Position numbers and translations under genes: made by a program. From an uncultured Prochlorococcus sp. (GTDB taxonomy: Bacteria > Cyanobacteriota > Cyanobacteriia > PCC-6307 > Cyanobiaceae): a DNA stretch of 64,000 bases. Of this stretch, positions 11,836-23,895 are shown in pieces. Under the pieces are notes generated by a model. That model had not been told where the DNA came from and made no database searches. It was given only the letters and a program-made list of their open reading frames with translations. Position 1 is the first letter of the stretch, and every line of letters starts with the position of its first letter. The stretch covers positions 1 to 64,000 of the forward strand of contig CACNYU010000004.1 of the NCBI GenBank assembly GCA_902624785.1. Reading direction: 5' to 3'.

Positions 11836-12210
11836 ATGAATGATTTAACTTCAAAAAGGTTTAAAGAATCATTAAAGGAAGCTATAGATTTATTTAACAA
11901 TCAACAATGGTACGAAGCTCATGATGCTTTTGAAGATATATGGAATGATTTGGTAGGTGATGAAAGACAAATCATACAAGGAATATTACAGGTATCTGTC
12001 TCTCAATTTCATCTAAATAAGGGTAATTTAAACGGGGCGATGATATTGCTTGGAGAAGGGTTAGGAAGAATAAGAAATAGATTTTCAGAAGATTTAGAAA
12101 TAGATCTAATATTATTCTGTAGTAGTTTGGAATCTTTATTAAATAAGTTGCATACTAAAATGCCTTTAAATCAAAGTGATGTTCCATTCCTAAAGAAATT
12201 AAAAAGATAA
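11836..12210 (+). CDS. DUF309 family protein
   Basis: LFNNQQWYEAHDAFEDIWNDLVGDERQIIQGILQVSVSQFHLNKGN matches the DUF309 pattern. Confidence 0.8.
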   Translation: MNDLTSKRFKESLKEAIDLFNNQQWYEAHDAFEDIWNDLVGDERQIIQGILQVSVSQFHLNKGNLNGAMILLGEGLGRIRNRFSEDLEIDLILFCSSLESLLNKLHTKMPLNQSDVPFLKKLKR

Positions 12211-12938
12211 TGAAACTAGAAATTAAAAATGTAACTTTAAGTATTAACAGAAAATTAATTGTAAATAATGTATCAATTCATGTTTCGCCAGGTGAAATTG
12301 TTGGACTGCTTGGGCCTAATGGTGCTGGAAAGACTTCAACTTTTAATCTCATCGTGGGGAATTTAAGACCAAATAAAGGCGAAATTCTTCTAAATAATAA
12401 AAGGATTAATAATCTTTCTTTTCCTCAAAGGTCTAAATTAGGATTAGGTTATTTGTCTCAAGAACCAAGTATCTTCAGGGATCTAACGGTAAAAGATAAT
12501 ATTAATTTGGCTTTAGAGAATTCAGGATTAAGTAAATCGATTATTAGATCAAGAAGAGAAAAGATCGTGAATGAATTTAATCTTAATAAATTTATAGATA
12601 ATTATGGTTATCAATTATCAGGTGGAGAGAGAAGGAGATGTGAAATAGCTAGAGCACTATCAGTAGGCCATAAAGGACCTAAATACTTGCTTTTGGATGA
12701 ACCTTTTGCTGGTATAGACCCTCTGGCTGTTCATGATTTAAAAAAGCTTATTTTTGACTTAAGTAAAAATGGGGTTGGAATTTTGATAACTGACCATAAT
12801 GTAAGAGAGACTTTATCAATCACTTATAAATCATTTGTATTATGCGATGGGAAAATATTAGCTAGCGGCTTATCTTCTGAAGTTGCAAAAAACGAAATTG
12901 TTAAGAAATTTTATTTAGGATATGAATTCAAACTTTAG
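12210..12938 (+). CDS. lptB: LPS export ABC transporter ATP-binding protein
   Basis: Walker A GPNGAGKTS, LSGGERRRCEIARAL, LLLDEPFAGIDP, LITDHNVRETL. Confidence 0.88.
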   Translation: MKLEIKNVTLSINRKLIVNNVSIHVSPGEIVGLLGPNGAGKTSTFNLIVGNLRPNKGEILLNNKRINNLSFPQRSKLGLGYLSQEPSIFRDLTVKDNINLALENSGLSKSIIRSRREKIVNEFNLNKFIDNYGYQLSGGERRRCEIARALSVGHKGPKYLLLDEPFAGIDPLAVHDLKKLIFDLSKNGVGILITDHNVRETLSITYKSFVLCDGKILASGLSSEVAKNEIVKKFYLGYEFKL

Positions 12939-13039
12939 AAAATTTATAAACTAAATTTTTATAAAGATTTTAAGTTTAAAAAAAAAACTAATTTATATTT
13001 AAAAAAATCTATTTTTTATTTTAAGAGTTATTTGAGATT

Positions 13040-13966
13040 GTGTTAAGTGAAATCTCTAAAAATATATTTTCAGATCCAGTTCTGAGTCTAGGGATTTTCG
13101 CCTTCTTTATCTTGCTTTTATCTTTGCCATTATCTCTTATCTCCACCTTAAAAAATAAATCATCGGATTTAGTAAGGAATTTAGCAATTTTTGCGAATAT
13201 ATTAATTGCATTACAATTAATTTCTAGATGGATTATTTCATCACATTTTCCAATAAGTAATCTTTTTGAATCACTTTGTTTTCTCTCGTGGGGCCTAATT
13301 ATAGTTCAGTTATTACTTGAAAGGGAATATCAAACTCCTATAATTTCATCTTTATCAATACCTATAATATTACTTACTCTTGGTTTTGCCTGCTTCCTTT
13401 TGCCTGAAGACCTCAGATCTTCTTCAAATCTAGTCCCTGCTCTAAGATCTACTTGGTTAGTTATGCATGTAAGCGTCGTAATGCTTAGTTATGCATCTCT
13501 AATAATAGGTTCATGTTTATCTGCTTCTGTCCTCTTAATAGATAATGATCAATTCCTTCAAATCAGAAGTAATTCAGTTGGTATTGGTGGTTATAAAATT
13601 TCAAATCCAACTCTCAATAAGGAGGGTTTAAAACCACATCGATTTTCTCATATTGAGAAATTAGATACCCTAAGTTATCGATCAATACTGGTAGGCTTTG
13701 TACTTCTAACTTTAGGATTAGTAAGTGGAGCCGTATGGGCAAATGAAGCTTGGGGTACTTGGTGGAGTTGGGACCCAAAAGAAACTTGGGCATTTATTTC
13801 ATGGCTATTTTATGCCGCATATCTTCACATGAGAATTAGTAAAGGATGGCAAGGAAGAAAACCTGCCCTACTTGCTACAAGTGGAATTTTTATTGTTTTA
13901 ATTTGTTATTTGGGTGTTAATTTTTGGGGTGTAGGTCTACATAGTTATGGTTGGATATTTGGTTGA
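13040..13966 (+). CDS. ccsA: cytochrome c biogenesis protein CcsA (system II)
   Basis: [26 protein letters not shown] motif; multi-TM. Confidence 0.94.
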   Translation: MLSEISKNIFSDPVLSLGIFAFFILLLSLPLSLISTLKNKSSDLVRNLAIFANILIALQLISRWIISSHFPISNLFESLCFLSWGLIIVQLLLEREYQTPIISSLSIPIILLTLGFACFLLPEDLRSSSNLVPALRSTWLVMHVSVVMLSYASLIIGSCLSASVLLIDNDQFLQIRSNSVGIGGYKISNPTLNKEGLKPHRFSHIEKLDTLSYRSILVGFVLLTLGLVSGAVWANEAWGTWWSWDPKETWAFISWLFYAAYLHMRISKGWQGRKPALLATSGIFIVLICYLGVNFWGVGLHSYGWIFG

Positions 13967-13969
13967 GAA

Positions 13970-14734
13970 TTAATTACTATTAGGTTCTGGTAAAATTTTG
14001 CCATTTTGAGCATCTTTTGCAACTTCTCTTAATTCATCACAACCTTCTTTAAGTGTTGGATATGCAAACATTCCACTTCCTGCAATAAAACAATTGGCAC
14101 CTGCGGCGGCACATTGAGAAATTGTCCAATTGGCTTTAATTCCTCCGTCAACTTCAATGTCAATATTAAGATTATTATTAATAATAAATTCTCTAATTTC
14201 TCTTATTTTATTAAGCATTGTTGGAATATAAGCTTGTCCTCCAAAACCTGGGTTAACAGTCATTACTAAGACATGATCAACCATATCCATAACGTTTTTA
14301 ATCATTTCAAAAGGTGTATGTGGGTTTAAAGCTACCGATGGAGATCCTCCTAAGTCTCTTATGCGGCCCAATATTCTATGTAGATGTATGTTCGATTCGA
14401 CGTGAGCAATTACTACTCCAGGCTCTCCTTCAGGTCCTATTGAAGCTTTTACATAATCTTCAAGCATAGTTTCGCAATTATATTGACTAACCATTAATTG
14501 AGTTTCAAATGGTACATTGCAATATTTTCTACAAGCTGAAATCATTTGTGGACCAAATGTAAGATTTGGTACAAAATTTCCGTCCATTACGTCAAATTGA
14601 ATTCGATCTACTCCTGCATCTTCAAGCTCTTTTACGCATGAACCCATATTAGCCCAATCCGCTGGTAAAACAGAAGGAATAATTTGAATTGGTCGAATTG
14701 TACCTATTGGTGTTGTTGAGTAAGAATCTGTCAT
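13970..14734 (-). CDS. rpe: ribulose-phosphate 3-epimerase
   Basis: IIPSVLPADWANMG, DVMDGNFVPNLTFGP, VNPGFGGQ, EVDGGI. Confidence 0.96.
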   Translation of the reverse strand: MTDSYSTTPIGTIRPIQIIPSVLPADWANMGSCVKELEDAGVDRIQFDVMDGNFVPNLTFGPQMISACRKYCNVPFETQLMVSQYNCETMLEDYVKASIGPEGEPGVVIAHVESNIHLHRILGRIRDLGGSPSVALNPHTPFEMIKNVMDMVDHVLVMTVNPGFGGQAYIPTMLNKIREIREFIINNNLNIDIEVDGGIKANWTISQCAAAGANCFIAGSGMFAYPTLKEGCDELREVAKDAQNGKILPEPNSN

Positions 14735-14926
14735 TTATTTTAAAAATATTTAATAAAGATACTATAAATGACTGCTTATTACTAATTTAACGTCATGGCC
14801 TGATAAAGTAACATCTGCAAAGAGTTAAAAAAAGTTTATTCCAATGAATAATTCTTATCAAAATTTTATTTTTGTGAGACTATATTTTTAACCTTTTAGA
14901 AAAATTCTTTATCTATTATTAAAATT

Positions 14927-15928
14927 GTGGATCAAACTTTAATTCAAGAAATACTCGAAGTGGTCGAACAGGCTGCTATAGCTTCAGCAAGGCTTACAGG
15001 ACTTGGTAAAAAAGATGAGGCAGATGCAGCTGCGGTAGAGGCTATGAGACTTCGTATGGGGAAAATCGAGATGAAAGGGAAAATTGTTATTGGCGAAGGC
15101 GAAAGAGATGAAGCTCCTATGCTTTACATAGGAGAGGAAGTCGGAAGTGGAAATGGGCCTGGTGTCGATTTTGCTGTAGATCCATGTGAAGGAACAAATC
15201 TATGTGCTAATAATCAAAGAGGTTCAATGGCTGTTTTAGCAGCCTCTGATAGTGGAGGTTTATTTAATGCTCCTGACTTTTATATGAATAAACTTGCAGC
15301 ACCACCTGCTGCAAAAGGTAAAGTTGATATTAGAAATACAGCTACAGAAAATCTTAAAATCTTAAGTAATTGTTTGGATTTATCAATAGATAAACTTACT
15401 GTTGTAGTAATGGATAGAGCTAGACACAAAAATTTAATAAATGAAATAAGAGAATGTGGAGCTAAAGTCCAACCAATTTCAGATGGAGACGTGCAGGCAG
15501 CAATAGCATGCGGATTTGCAGGAACAGGGACACATTGTTTAATGGGTATTGGAGCTGCTCCAGAAGGTGTTATTTCAGCAGCAGCAATGAGAGCTTTGGG
15601 AGGACATTTTCAAGGTCAATTGGTATATGATCCTGCGATCGCTCAAACATCTGAGTGGGCAGACTATACGAAAGAAGGAAACATTGAACGCTTAAATGAA
15701 ATGGGGATAACGGATATTGATAAAATTTATGAAGCTAACGAATTGGCCTCCGGGGAAAATGTAGTTTTTGCTGGTAGCGGTATAACTGATGGATTGTTAT
15801 TCAATGGAGTACAATTTGAAAGAGATTGTATTAGAACAAGTAGTCTTCTTATTAGCACCCTAGATAATACTGCTCGTTTTACCAATACAATACATATAAA
15901 AGATGGTGCTCAAAGTATTACTCTCTAA
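14927..15928 (+). CDS. glpX: class II fructose-1,6-/sedoheptulose-1,7-bisphosphatase
   Basis: [45 protein letters not shown]. Confidence 0.95.
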   Translation: MDQTLIQEILEVVEQAAIASARLTGLGKKDEADAAAVEAMRLRMGKIEMKGKIVIGEGERDEAPMLYIGEEVGSGNGPGVDFAVDPCEGTNLCANNQRGSMAVLAASDSGGLFNAPDFYMNKLAAPPAAKGKVDIRNTATENLKILSNCLDLSIDKLTVVVMDRARHKNLINEIRECGAKVQPISDGDVQAAIACGFAGTGTHCLMGIGAAPEGVISAAAMRALGGHFQGQLVYDPAIAQTSEWADYTKEGNIERLNEMGITDIDKIYEANELASGENVVFAGSGITDGLLFNGVQFERDCIRTSSLLISTLDNTARFTNTIHIKDGAQSITL

Positions 15929-15945
15929 ATTTATTTATTAGATTT

Positions 15946-17250
15946 ATGCATATTGTTGTCGTCGGACTTAGTCATCGCACGGCACCTGTCGAAGTGCGTG
16001 AACAGTTAAGTATTCCCGATTCATCTATTCAAGATTCTTTGGTCTCACTTAAGAATTCCTCTGAAATACTTGAAGTTTCTATTTTAAGTACCTGTAATAG
16101 ATTAGAAATATATTCTTTGGTCAAAGATTTAAACATCGGATTGTCTTCTATAAAAGAATTCTTATCTACATATTCAAATCTAAAAACAGAGGACTTAGAA
16201 CCTCATTTATTCGATTTCAGGCAAGAGGATGCTGTTCTACATTTAATGAAGGTTTCAGCTGGTTTAGATAGTCTTGTTTTAGGTGAAGGTCAAATACTTT
16301 CTCAAGTAAAGAAAATGATGAGACTTGGGCAGGATTTTCACTCCACTGGCCCAATATTAAATAGGTTATTAACTCAATCTATTAGTGCAGGTAAAAAAGT
16401 TAGATCGGAAACTAACTTAGGAACCGGAGCCGTATCTATAAGTTCGGCAGCGGTCGAGTTGGCCCAATTAAAAATTGGTCAGGCAAGAGGTGTTGATAAT
16501 TTGGTTAGTTTGAAATCTGAAAAGGTTGTTGTTGTGGGAGCTGGAAGGATGAGTAAGCTCTTAATAACTCATCTTCAGGCAAAAGGTTGCGAAAAATTAA
16601 CCCTTCTAAATAGAAATATTGATCGAGCTAAATCTTTAGCCAATGATTTCCCTGATCTAGAGATTATTCCAGAATGCTTAACTATGTTGGATAAAAATAT
16701 TGAGTTATCAACTCTTATTTTTACTAGTACTGCTTCTGATAAACCGTTCATTGATCTGCTTCGTTTAAATAATTTAAATATAAATTCTTTGATTAGATTT
16801 ATTGATATTGGTGTTCCAAGAAATATTACTAATGATGTAAATGAAAATAATTTTATTGAATCTTATGATGTTGATGATTTACAGGAAGTTGTCTCAAGGA
16901 ATCAAGAATTTAGAAAGAAAATTGCTAAAGAAGCTGAATCGTTAATCAAAGATGAAAAAGCACTGTTTTTAGAGTGGTGGGCAAGCTTAGAGGCCGTTCC
17001 CGTAATAAATAAATTAAGATCTGATCTTGAAACAATTCGGAAAGAAGAATTACAAAAGGCATTAAGCAGAATGGGACCTGATTTTTCCGCTAGAGAAAGA
17101 AAGGTCGTCGAAGCTTTAACTAAAGGGATAATAAACAAAATACTTCACACTCCAGTTACAAAATTAAGAAGTCCACAAACAAGACAAGAAAGACAGGCAT
17201 CTTTAAAAATTGTCGAAAAATTGTTTTCATTAAATGATGATGAATTATAA
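15946..17250 (+). CDS. hemA: glutamyl-tRNA reductase
   Basis: GLSHRTAPVEVREQL, STCNRLEIY, GLDSLVLGEGQILSQVK. Confidence 0.97.
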   Translation: MHIVVVGLSHRTAPVEVREQLSIPDSSIQDSLVSLKNSSEILEVSILSTCNRLEIYSLVKDLNIGLSSIKEFLSTYSNLKTEDLEPHLFDFRQEDAVLHLMKVSAGLDSLVLGEGQILSQVKKMMRLGQDFHSTGPILNRLLTQSISAGKKVRSETNLGTGAVSISSAAVELAQLKIGQARGVDNLVSLKSEKVVVVGAGRMSKLLITHLQAKGCEKLTLLNRNIDRAKSLANDFPDLEIIPECLTMLDKNIELSTLIFTSTASDKPFIDLLRLNNLNINSLIRFIDIGVPRNITNDVNENNFIESYDVDDLQEVVSRNQEFRKKIAKEAESLIKDEKALFLEWWASLEAVPVINKLRSDLETIRKEELQKALSRMGPDFSARERKVVEALTKGIINKILHTPVTKLRSPQTRQERQASLKIVEKLFSLNDDEL

Positions 17251-17377
17251 AAAAGGCATTGTTTTATTAAGTTTTTTGTTTAATTATTCGTAATACCTTA
17301 ATAAACTGGCCATTGTGCTTTTGAAATTTGCACTTTATCTAGTAATTTTAATAAATAAATACCTCCTGTAATTTTGA

Positions 17378-18673
17378 ATGAAGCGTGTTTTAGCAATCAT
17401 CCTCGGAGGAGGAAAAGGTTCGAGACTCTATCCATTAACAAAAATGAGAGCAAAACCTGCCGTGCCACTTGCAGGTAAATATCGATTAATTGATATACCT
17501 ATTAGTAATTGCATCAATTCTGACATAAACAAAATGTATGTTTTAACGCAATTTAATAGTGCATCTCTTAATAGACATATCGGAAGAACTTACAATTTAA
17601 GTGCGCCTTTTGGTCAAGGATTTGTTGAAGTGTTAGCTGCTCAACAAACTCCAGATAGTCCTAAATGGTTTGAAGGAACGGCTGATGCTGTACGGAAATA
17701 TCAGTGGTTATTTCAGGAATGGGATGTAGATGAATACTTAATTTTATCAGGAGATCAGTTATATAGAATGGATTACAGCTTATTTGTTAATTATCACAGA
17801 AAAAATGGCGCAGATTTAACAGTCGCTGCTTTGCCTGTCGATGAAAGTCAAGCAGAAGGTTTTGGCTTAATGAGAACAGATGATCAAGGGAACATAAAGG
17901 AATTCAGTGAGAAACCAACAGGAGAAAAACTTAAAGCAATGGCTGTTGATACTTCTAAACTTGGATTAACTAAAGAAGCTGCTCAGAAAAAACCTTATCT
18001 TGCTTCTATGGGTATCTATGTTTTTAGTCGAGACACATTGTTTGATTTGTTGAATAAATACCCAGACTATACTGATTTTGGGAAGGACATTATTCCAGAG
18101 TCACTTAATAGAGGAGATATCTTAAAAAGTTATGTATTCAATGATTATTGGGAAGATATAGGAACAATAGGAGCCTTTTTTGAATCAAATCTTGCATTAA
18201 CCAAGCAGCCTAAACCTCCATTTAGTTTTTATGATGAGAAATTTCCAATCTATACCAGACCAAGATATCTACCTCCTTCAAAATTAGTAGATGCTCAGAT
18301 TACAGATTCAATAGTTTGTGAAGGTACAATCCTCAAATCTTGTAGTATCTTACATTGTGTTTTGGGAGTAAGAAGTCGTATTGAGAGTGACGCAGTTCTA
18401 GAAGATACATTAGTTATGGGAGCTGATTTTTTTGAATCTTCAGAGGAAAGAATTGAATTAAGAAAGGGTGGTGGAATCCCCCTTGGTGTGGGAGAAGGGG
18501 CAACTGTTAAGAGAGCAATACTTGAAAAAAATACACGTATTGGTAACAATGTCGTCATAGTTAACAAAGATAGAGTTGAAGAAGCTGACAGACCCGAAGA
18601 AGGTTTTTATATAAGAAATGGAATAGTAGTTGTTGTGAAAAATGCCACAATTACAGATGGCAGTATTATCTAA
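17378..18673 (+). CDS. glgC: glucose-1-phosphate adenylyltransferase
   Basis: [41 protein letters not shown]. Confidence 0.97.
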   Translation: MKRVLAIILGGGKGSRLYPLTKMRAKPAVPLAGKYRLIDIPISNCINSDINKMYVLTQFNSASLNRHIGRTYNLSAPFGQGFVEVLAAQQTPDSPKWFEGTADAVRKYQWLFQEWDVDEYLILSGDQLYRMDYSLFVNYHRKNGADLTVAALPVDESQAEGFGLMRTDDQGNIKEFSEKPTGEKLKAMAVDTSKLGLTKEAAQKKPYLASMGIYVFSRDTLFDLLNKYPDYTDFGKDIIPESLNRGDILKSYVFNDYWEDIGTIGAFFESNLALTKQPKPPFSFYDEKFPIYTRPRYLPPSKLVDAQITDSIVCEGTILKSCSILHCVLGVRSRIESDAVLEDTLVMGADFFESSEERIELRKGGGIPLGVGEGATVKRAILEKNTRIGNNVVIVNKDRVEEADRPEEGFYIRNGIVVVVKNATITDGSII

Positions 18674-18770
18674 AATATTTTAAAATCACTTATTGCTGAC
18701 AAAAGTCCTTTTTTTTAGGCAAATTTTTTTAGTTGAAGTAAGAATATATTTATTGAGTTAATTTATTTTT

Positions 18771-20189
18771 ATGTCCAAGGCACATTTTGGTTTGATAGGT
18801 CTTGGTGTTATGGGTGAAAATTTAGTTCTTAATGCAGAAAGGAATGGCTTCTCAAGTGTTGTATTTAATAGGACTTATTCAAAAACTGAAGAGTTCCTTA
18901 ATGGAAGAGGTCAAGGCAAAAGTATAGATGGAGCTAGAACAATTCAAGAATTTGTGGACAAACTAGAAAGACCAAGAAGAATTTTAATGATGGTAAAAGC
19001 AGGATCTGCCACAGATGCAGTTATAGATAATATTTCAGAATACCTAGAGGAAGGTGATTTATTGATCGATGGTGGTAATTCTCAATTTCAAGATACAGAA
19101 AGAAGAGTAAAACAGCTTGAGAGCAAAAGCTTTGGGTATATTGGCATGGGAGTCTCTGGAGGATCCAAGGGGGCTCTAGAGGGCCCCAGTATGATGCCTG
19201 GAGGAACTAAATCCTCATATGATGCTATTGAAAGTTTACTTACTAAAATGGCCGCCAAAGTTGAAGATGGACCTTGTGTGGCATATGTAGGACCTGGAGG
19301 GGCAGGTCATTTTGTTAAAACTGTCCATAATGGTATTGAATACGGAATAGAACAAATACTTGCAGAAGCTTATGACTTAATGAAGAGAAATTCAAAAATG
19401 AATTGTTTAGAGATGTCAAAAGTTTTTGACTTATGGAATAAAACTGAAGAATTGTCCTCATATTTGGTAGAAATAACAGAAATCTGTTTACGAACTAAGG
19501 ATGGATTAAATGGAGAGTATGTTGTTGAAAAGATATTGGATAAGGCAGGTCAAAAAGGGACTGGGCTATGGACAGTTGTAAGCGCTCTTGAACTCGGAGT
19601 TTCTGTACCCACAATATATGCTTCCTTAAATGCAAGAGTTATGAGTTCTCTCAAGGAACAAAGAGAAGATTATGAGAGTCATAATCCCATCGGGACATAT
19701 AATTCGTTTGATTTGGGAAGTTTGTCAAATGGGATGAAACCTTTATTTGATGCAGTCGTTTTATCTACTATTGCTAGTTATGCTCAAGGAATGGATATTC
19801 TTCGAGAGGCCTCAAATGTTTATAAATATGATTTAGATATGCAATCAATTGCTCAAATATGGAAGGGTGGTTGCATTATTAGATCAAAACTTTTAAAAAG
19901 AATTCAGGATGCCTATAAAAATAATCAAAATTTAAGAAATCTTATATTTGATAGTTGGTTTAATAGTCAAATATCCTCAAAAATCAATAACCTTTCATTT
20001 GTAGTGGCCTCTGCAAATAAAGCTGGAATACCTTTACCTTGTATGTCTAGTACATTGGATTATTTAAATAGTTATAGAACTAGTAGATTGCCACAAAATT
20101 TAGTTCAAGCAATGAGAGATTGTTTTGGATCACATACCTATGAAAGGATTGATAAGGAGGGAAGTTTTCATACTGAATGGTTAAAATGA
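18771..20189 (+). CDS. gnd: 6-phosphogluconate dehydrogenase (decarboxylating)
   Basis: GLGVMGENLVLN, GGNSQFQDTERR, GPGGAGHFVKTVHNGIEYG. Confidence 0.97.
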   Translation: MSKAHFGLIGLGVMGENLVLNAERNGFSSVVFNRTYSKTEEFLNGRGQGKSIDGARTIQEFVDKLERPRRILMMVKAGSATDAVIDNISEYLEEGDLLIDGGNSQFQDTERRVKQLESKSFGYIGMGVSGGSKGALEGPSMMPGGTKSSYDAIESLLTKMAAKVEDGPCVAYVGPGGAGHFVKTVHNGIEYGIEQILAEAYDLMKRNSKMNCLEMSKVFDLWNKTEELSSYLVEITEICLRTKDGLNGEYVVEKILDKAGQKGTGLWTVVSALELGVSVPTIYASLNARVMSSLKEQREDYESHNPIGTYNSFDLGSLSNGMKPLFDAVVLSTIASYAQGMDILREASNVYKYDLDMQSIAQIWKGGCIIRSKLLKRIQDAYKNNQNLRNLIFDSWFNSQISSKINNLSFVVASANKAGIPLPCMSSTLDYLNSYRTSRLPQNLVQAMRDCFGSHTYERIDKEGSFHTEWLK

Positions 20190-20911
20190 TAGAAAAAAAT
20201 ATAGACAAATATAGACTTTTTATTTTTGAAAATAAATTTAAACTTTCTTCCTACATAACAGAATATATATCAAATAAAATTAAGACCTCATTAAATGTTA
20301 ATAATCGTTTTAAGTTTTGTGTCTGTGGAGGATCAACTCCAAGAGTAATTTATGAGAAATTATCGAATTTTGATTTGCCTTGGCAAGATGTTGATATTTT
20401 TTTAGGAGATGAAAGATGTGTTGATCCTTCCTCAGATGAAAGTAATACAAATATGCTTAAAAATTCTCTTCTCAAGAATTATGCTTCAAAAGCATTTTTT
20501 TGCGATGTTTTTAAGAATAAAGACTTAAATGATGATTTAGCAAAGCAACAATATCTAAAGACATTAAAAGAAAAGCTCGTTGGTAATCCTCCTGTATTTG
20601 ATTTGACCTTACTTGGACTTGGCGATGATGGTCACACTGCCTCTCTATTCCCTTATAAAGATTTTAATAATGATGATCTAATAATCACTAGTTTTGGTAA
20701 AGATTTAAAAAGGATATCTCTTACACCTAAAATAATATCTGCTTCTTCAGAAATATCTTTTTTAGTTACTGGAGCATCAAAAAGTTTAGCTCTCAAAAGG
20801 TTAATTGATAACCATGAATCTCCTAAAAGAACGCCAGCAAAATATATAGACTCTAATTCAAAAATTCTTGTTTTTTGCGATTCCGATGCATCAAATGAAT
20901 TAGCTATTTAG
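20186..20911 (+). CDS. pgl: 6-phosphogluconolactonase
   Basis: CGGSTPRVIYEKL, FLGDERCV, LLGLGDDGHTASLFP; ATGA overlap with gnd stop favours start at 20186. Confidence 0.93.
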   Translation: MIEKNIDKYRLFIFENKFKLSSYITEYISNKIKTSLNVNNRFKFCVCGGSTPRVIYEKLSNFDLPWQDVDIFLGDERCVDPSSDESNTNMLKNSLLKNYASKAFFCDVFKNKDLNDDLAKQQYLKTLKEKLVGNPPVFDLTLLGLGDDGHTASLFPYKDFNNDDLIITSFGKDLKRISLTPKIISASSEISFLVTGASKSLALKRLIDNHESPKRTPAKYIDSNSKILVFCDSDASNELAI

Positions 20912-20943
20912 TTAGTATCTTTACAGTTAAATTTAAATAATTA

Positions 20944-21492
20944 ATGCCTAAGAAAAAAGTCTTATTTGAAAAAGATGGTTTTCAAGATTGGAAATCATTA
21001 AATGACACAATTATGGGAGGTAAAAGTGTTGCCATTTGTGAGAACACAAATTCTGGATTACTTTTTAAAGGTAACATAGTAGAAAAAGGAGGTGGATTTG
21101 TAAGTTGTCGTTCATCCACATATCAGCCACCTTTAAATTTATCTGAATTTGATACTTTTGAGATCAATATATCTGGAGAAGGAAGAAAATTTAAATTTGC
21201 TGTAGCCTGTCAAGATGACTTTCTTGGATTGACTGAATTTATCCCTGGGGGTTTAAGATGGATAAAAACCTTCCCTACAAATAAATTTGGTAGTACCAAA
21301 GTAAATATCTCATTTAATGACTTAACCCCCTCAATAAGGGCTAATAAAGTAAGCTTTCCATTTAAATTCAAACCTTCAAAAATAAAGCGACTACAATTAT
21401 TACATTCTAAATTTGGAGATGAAGGAACATTAAATGATAATTTTAAACCTGGCAATATAAAAATTTTACTAAAGTCGATAAGTGTTTTTTAA
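20944..21492 (+). CDS. CIA30-domain (NDUFAF1-like) protein
   Basis: W..LNDTIMGGKS, GGFVSCRS, FKFAVACQDD; CIA30-type beta-sandwich pattern. Confidence 0.75.
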   Translation: MPKKKVLFEKDGFQDWKSLNDTIMGGKSVAICENTNSGLLFKGNIVEKGGGFVSCRSSTYQPPLNLSEFDTFEINISGEGRKFKFAVACQDDFLGLTEFIPGGLRWIKTFPTNKFGSTKVNISFNDLTPSIRANKVSFPFKFKPSKIKRLQLLHSKFGDEGTLNDNFKPGNIKILLKSISVF

Positions 21493-21871
21493 AAATTCAT
21501 CGGATAATCTAGAAATAATTGTTGCAAAGTCAGCAAATATTATAAATAAACCATATGTTCATTCTGTTGTAAAAATATCAGATGAATGCGATACATCTAA
21601 AGATGATGATTTAGATATAACTTTAAATATTTTATGTAGAGATTCTGAAGGTAATAGAATTGAGAGAGATGACTTGGAAATAGAGATATTTAATTCTAAA
21701 AATGAACTCGTTTTACTAATCTCAAAATTAAATTATCCAAATGAACCGATTTTATGGAGTGGTAATAAAAATTTGTGGATGGATAGTAAATCAGGGAAAA
21801 AATGTGAACCACCTAATTACAATTTCAGGATTGAAAATCTAGCTACTAGAATAAAAAAATTTATAAATTAA
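21482..21871 (+). CDS. hypothetical protein
   Basis: Open frame overlapping the end of the CIA30 gene; no recognised motif. Confidence 0.55.
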   Translation: MFFKNSSDNLEIIVAKSANIINKPYVHSVVKISDECDTSKDDDLDITLNILCRDSEGNRIERDDLEIEIFNSKNELVLLISKLNYPNEPILWSGNKNLWMDSKSGKKCEPPNYNFRIENLATRIKKFIN

Positions 21872-21877
21872 GAAATT

Positions 21878-23557
21878 TTATTTTTCTAAGTCAGTTACGG
21901 CACCCAAGCTTGAAGTGCTTACAATTCTTGAGTATTTAGCCAGTACACCCTTTTTATGTTTTGGAAGAGGTTTTTCCCAACTTTTTCTTCTGATTTCTAA
22001 TTCTTGTTCAGTTAAGGATACTTCTATGATTTGATTTAATGCATCAACAGTAATGATATCACCCTCTTTAATTAATGCTATATTCCCTCCGACTGCTGCT
22101 TCTGGTGCGATATGGCCAACTACTAAGCCATATGTTCCACCACTAAATCGACCGTCTGTAATTAAAGCAACCTTTTCTCCTAATCCTTGGCCAACAATGG
22201 CAGAGGTTGGAGCTAACATTTCTCTCATGCCAGGACCACCTACTGGTCCTTCATTTCTAATGACAACTACATCTCCAGCTTTGATTTCATTTTTGAGTAT
22301 GGATTCTAAGCAGGATTCTTCACTTTCAAAAATTCTTGCAGGGCCAGATAAAACAGGATTTTTGACACCACTTATTTTTGCGACACTTCCTTCTATCGCA
22401 AGATTCCCTTTAAGTATGGCCAAATGACCTTTCTTATAGAGAGGATTATCTATAGTCCTAATTACTTTTTGATTATTAGGGGGAGTATCAGGTATATCCT
22501 TCAATAATTCTGTAATCGTTTTGCCTTCTATATTCTTACATTCACCATGAATTAATCCTGCATTAAGAAGGATCTTCATTACTTGAGGAATACCTCCGGC
22601 ATTGTGAAGATCAACAGTAACATACTTACCACTTGGTTTTAAATCGCAAATTACTGGCACTTTTTGCCTGATCTTTTCGAAATCATCAATATTTAATTCA
22701 ACTCCTGCAGTATTGGCTATTGCGAGTAAATGAAGGACAGCATTCGTTGAACCTCCAACTGCCATGATTACTGCGATAGCATTCTCAAATGCTTTTCTTG
22801 TCATTAAATCTAGTGGCCTAATATCTTTTTCAATTGCCTTTACTAGAGTTCTTGCACTTTTTTCCGAACTAAGTTCTTTCTCAAAATCTTCGGCAGCCAT
22901 TGTGGAGCTATGGGGGAGACTTAATCCTAAAACTTCTATGACAGCAGACATTGTGTTTGCTGTAAACATACCTCCGCAACTTCCTGCTCCTGGAATACAA
23001 TTTTTCTCAACATCATTTAATCTCTTTTTACTAATTTTTCCTGATGTTAATTGTCCAACAGCTTCAAAAGCACTTACCACTGTTAAATCTTCCCCGTCTA
23101 ATTTTCCTGGTTTAATAGTGCCTCCATAAATAAAAATTGAGGGTATATTCATTCTTGCGATAGCAAGCATGGCGCCAGGCATATTTTTATCACAACCTCC
23201 GATAGCACAAACCCCATCCATACTTTGTGCGTTACAAGCAGTCTCTATAGAATCAGCAATTACTTCTCGCGAAACTAAAGAGTAATGCATACCTTTTGTT
23301 CCCATTGAGATACCATCACTCACAGTTATCGTTCCAAACATTTGAGGCATGGCTCCTGAGGCTCTTATGGCATCCTCAGCTCTTTTTGATAATTTATTTA
23401 AACCTATATTGCATGGGGTGATAGTGCTATATCCATTTGCAACTCCAATTATTGGCTTAATAAAATCTTCATCTCTAAATCCTACGGCCCTTAACATAGA
23501 TCTATTAGGAGATCTTTGAATGCCTTGAGTAATTGCAGATGATCTTAATTTACTCAT
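21878..23557 (-). CDS. ilvD: dihydroxy-acid dehydratase
   Basis: [49 protein letters not shown]. Confidence 0.97.
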   Translation of the reverse strand: MSKLRSSAITQGIQRSPNRSMLRAVGFRDEDFIKPIIGVANGYSTITPCNIGLNKLSKRAEDAIRASGAMPQMFGTITVSDGISMGTKGMHYSLVSREVIADSIETACNAQSMDGVCAIGGCDKNMPGAMLAIARMNIPSIFIYGGTIKPGKLDGEDLTVVSAFEAVGQLTSGKISKKRLNDVEKNCIPGAGSCGGMFTANTMSAVIEVLGLSLPHSSTMAAEDFEKELSSEKSARTLVKAIEKDIRPLDLMTRKAFENAIAVIMAVGGSTNAVLHLLAIANTAGVELNIDDFEKIRQKVPVICDLKPSGKYVTVDLHNAGGIPQVMKILLNAGLIHGECKNIEGKTITELLKDIPDTPPNNQKVIRTIDNPLYKKGHLAILKGNLAIEGSVAKISGVKNPVLSGPARIFESEESCLESILKNEIKAGDVVVIRNEGPVGGPGMREMLAPTSAIVGQGLGEKVALITDGRFSGGTYGLVVGHIAPEAAVGGNIALIKEGDIITVDALNQIIEVSLTEQELEIRRKSWEKPLPKHKKGVLAKYSRIVSTSSLGAVTDLEK

Positions 23558-23578
23558 TATTTTTGATAACCTTTTATA

Positions 23579-23869
23579 TTATTGACCTAACTCCTCTAAT
23601 TGTCTTCTTACATCAGCAATTGCAGAATTTAATTGTTCAACTTTTTCTTCTAGTTTTTCGCCTTGAACAGTATTAATTTTTTCATTTGAATCACTTGCTT
23701 CTGATCCGTCTTGAATTCTTGATGAATACATCATCGCTTTTTGTTTTTTTGTTTCTTTTCTTTTATCAGCTTCTGATATTAGCCACCATGCTAGGCCAGC
23801 AGCGCCTATGAAGGCTCCACTAATAAGAGATAAAAGGTTATTTGAGGAGGAATCTCTGTATTCGGTCAT
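23579..23869 (-). CDS. small membrane-anchored coiled-coil protein, unknown function
   Basis: TM near N-terminus (LLSLISGAFIGAAGLAWWLI) then charged helix. Confidence 0.6.
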   Translation of the reverse strand: MTEYRDSSSNNLLSLISGAFIGAAGLAWWLISEADKRKETKKQKAMMYSSRIQDGSEASDSNEKINTVQGEKLEEKVEQLNSAIADVRRQLEELGQ

Positions 23870-23895
23870 TAATAGAATTATCCTATATCTATATA

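Noticed and set aside
22053-23129. Two antisense ORFs inside ilvD (22053..22427 and 22764..23129)
   Set aside because: Shadow ORFs of a strongly conserved gene
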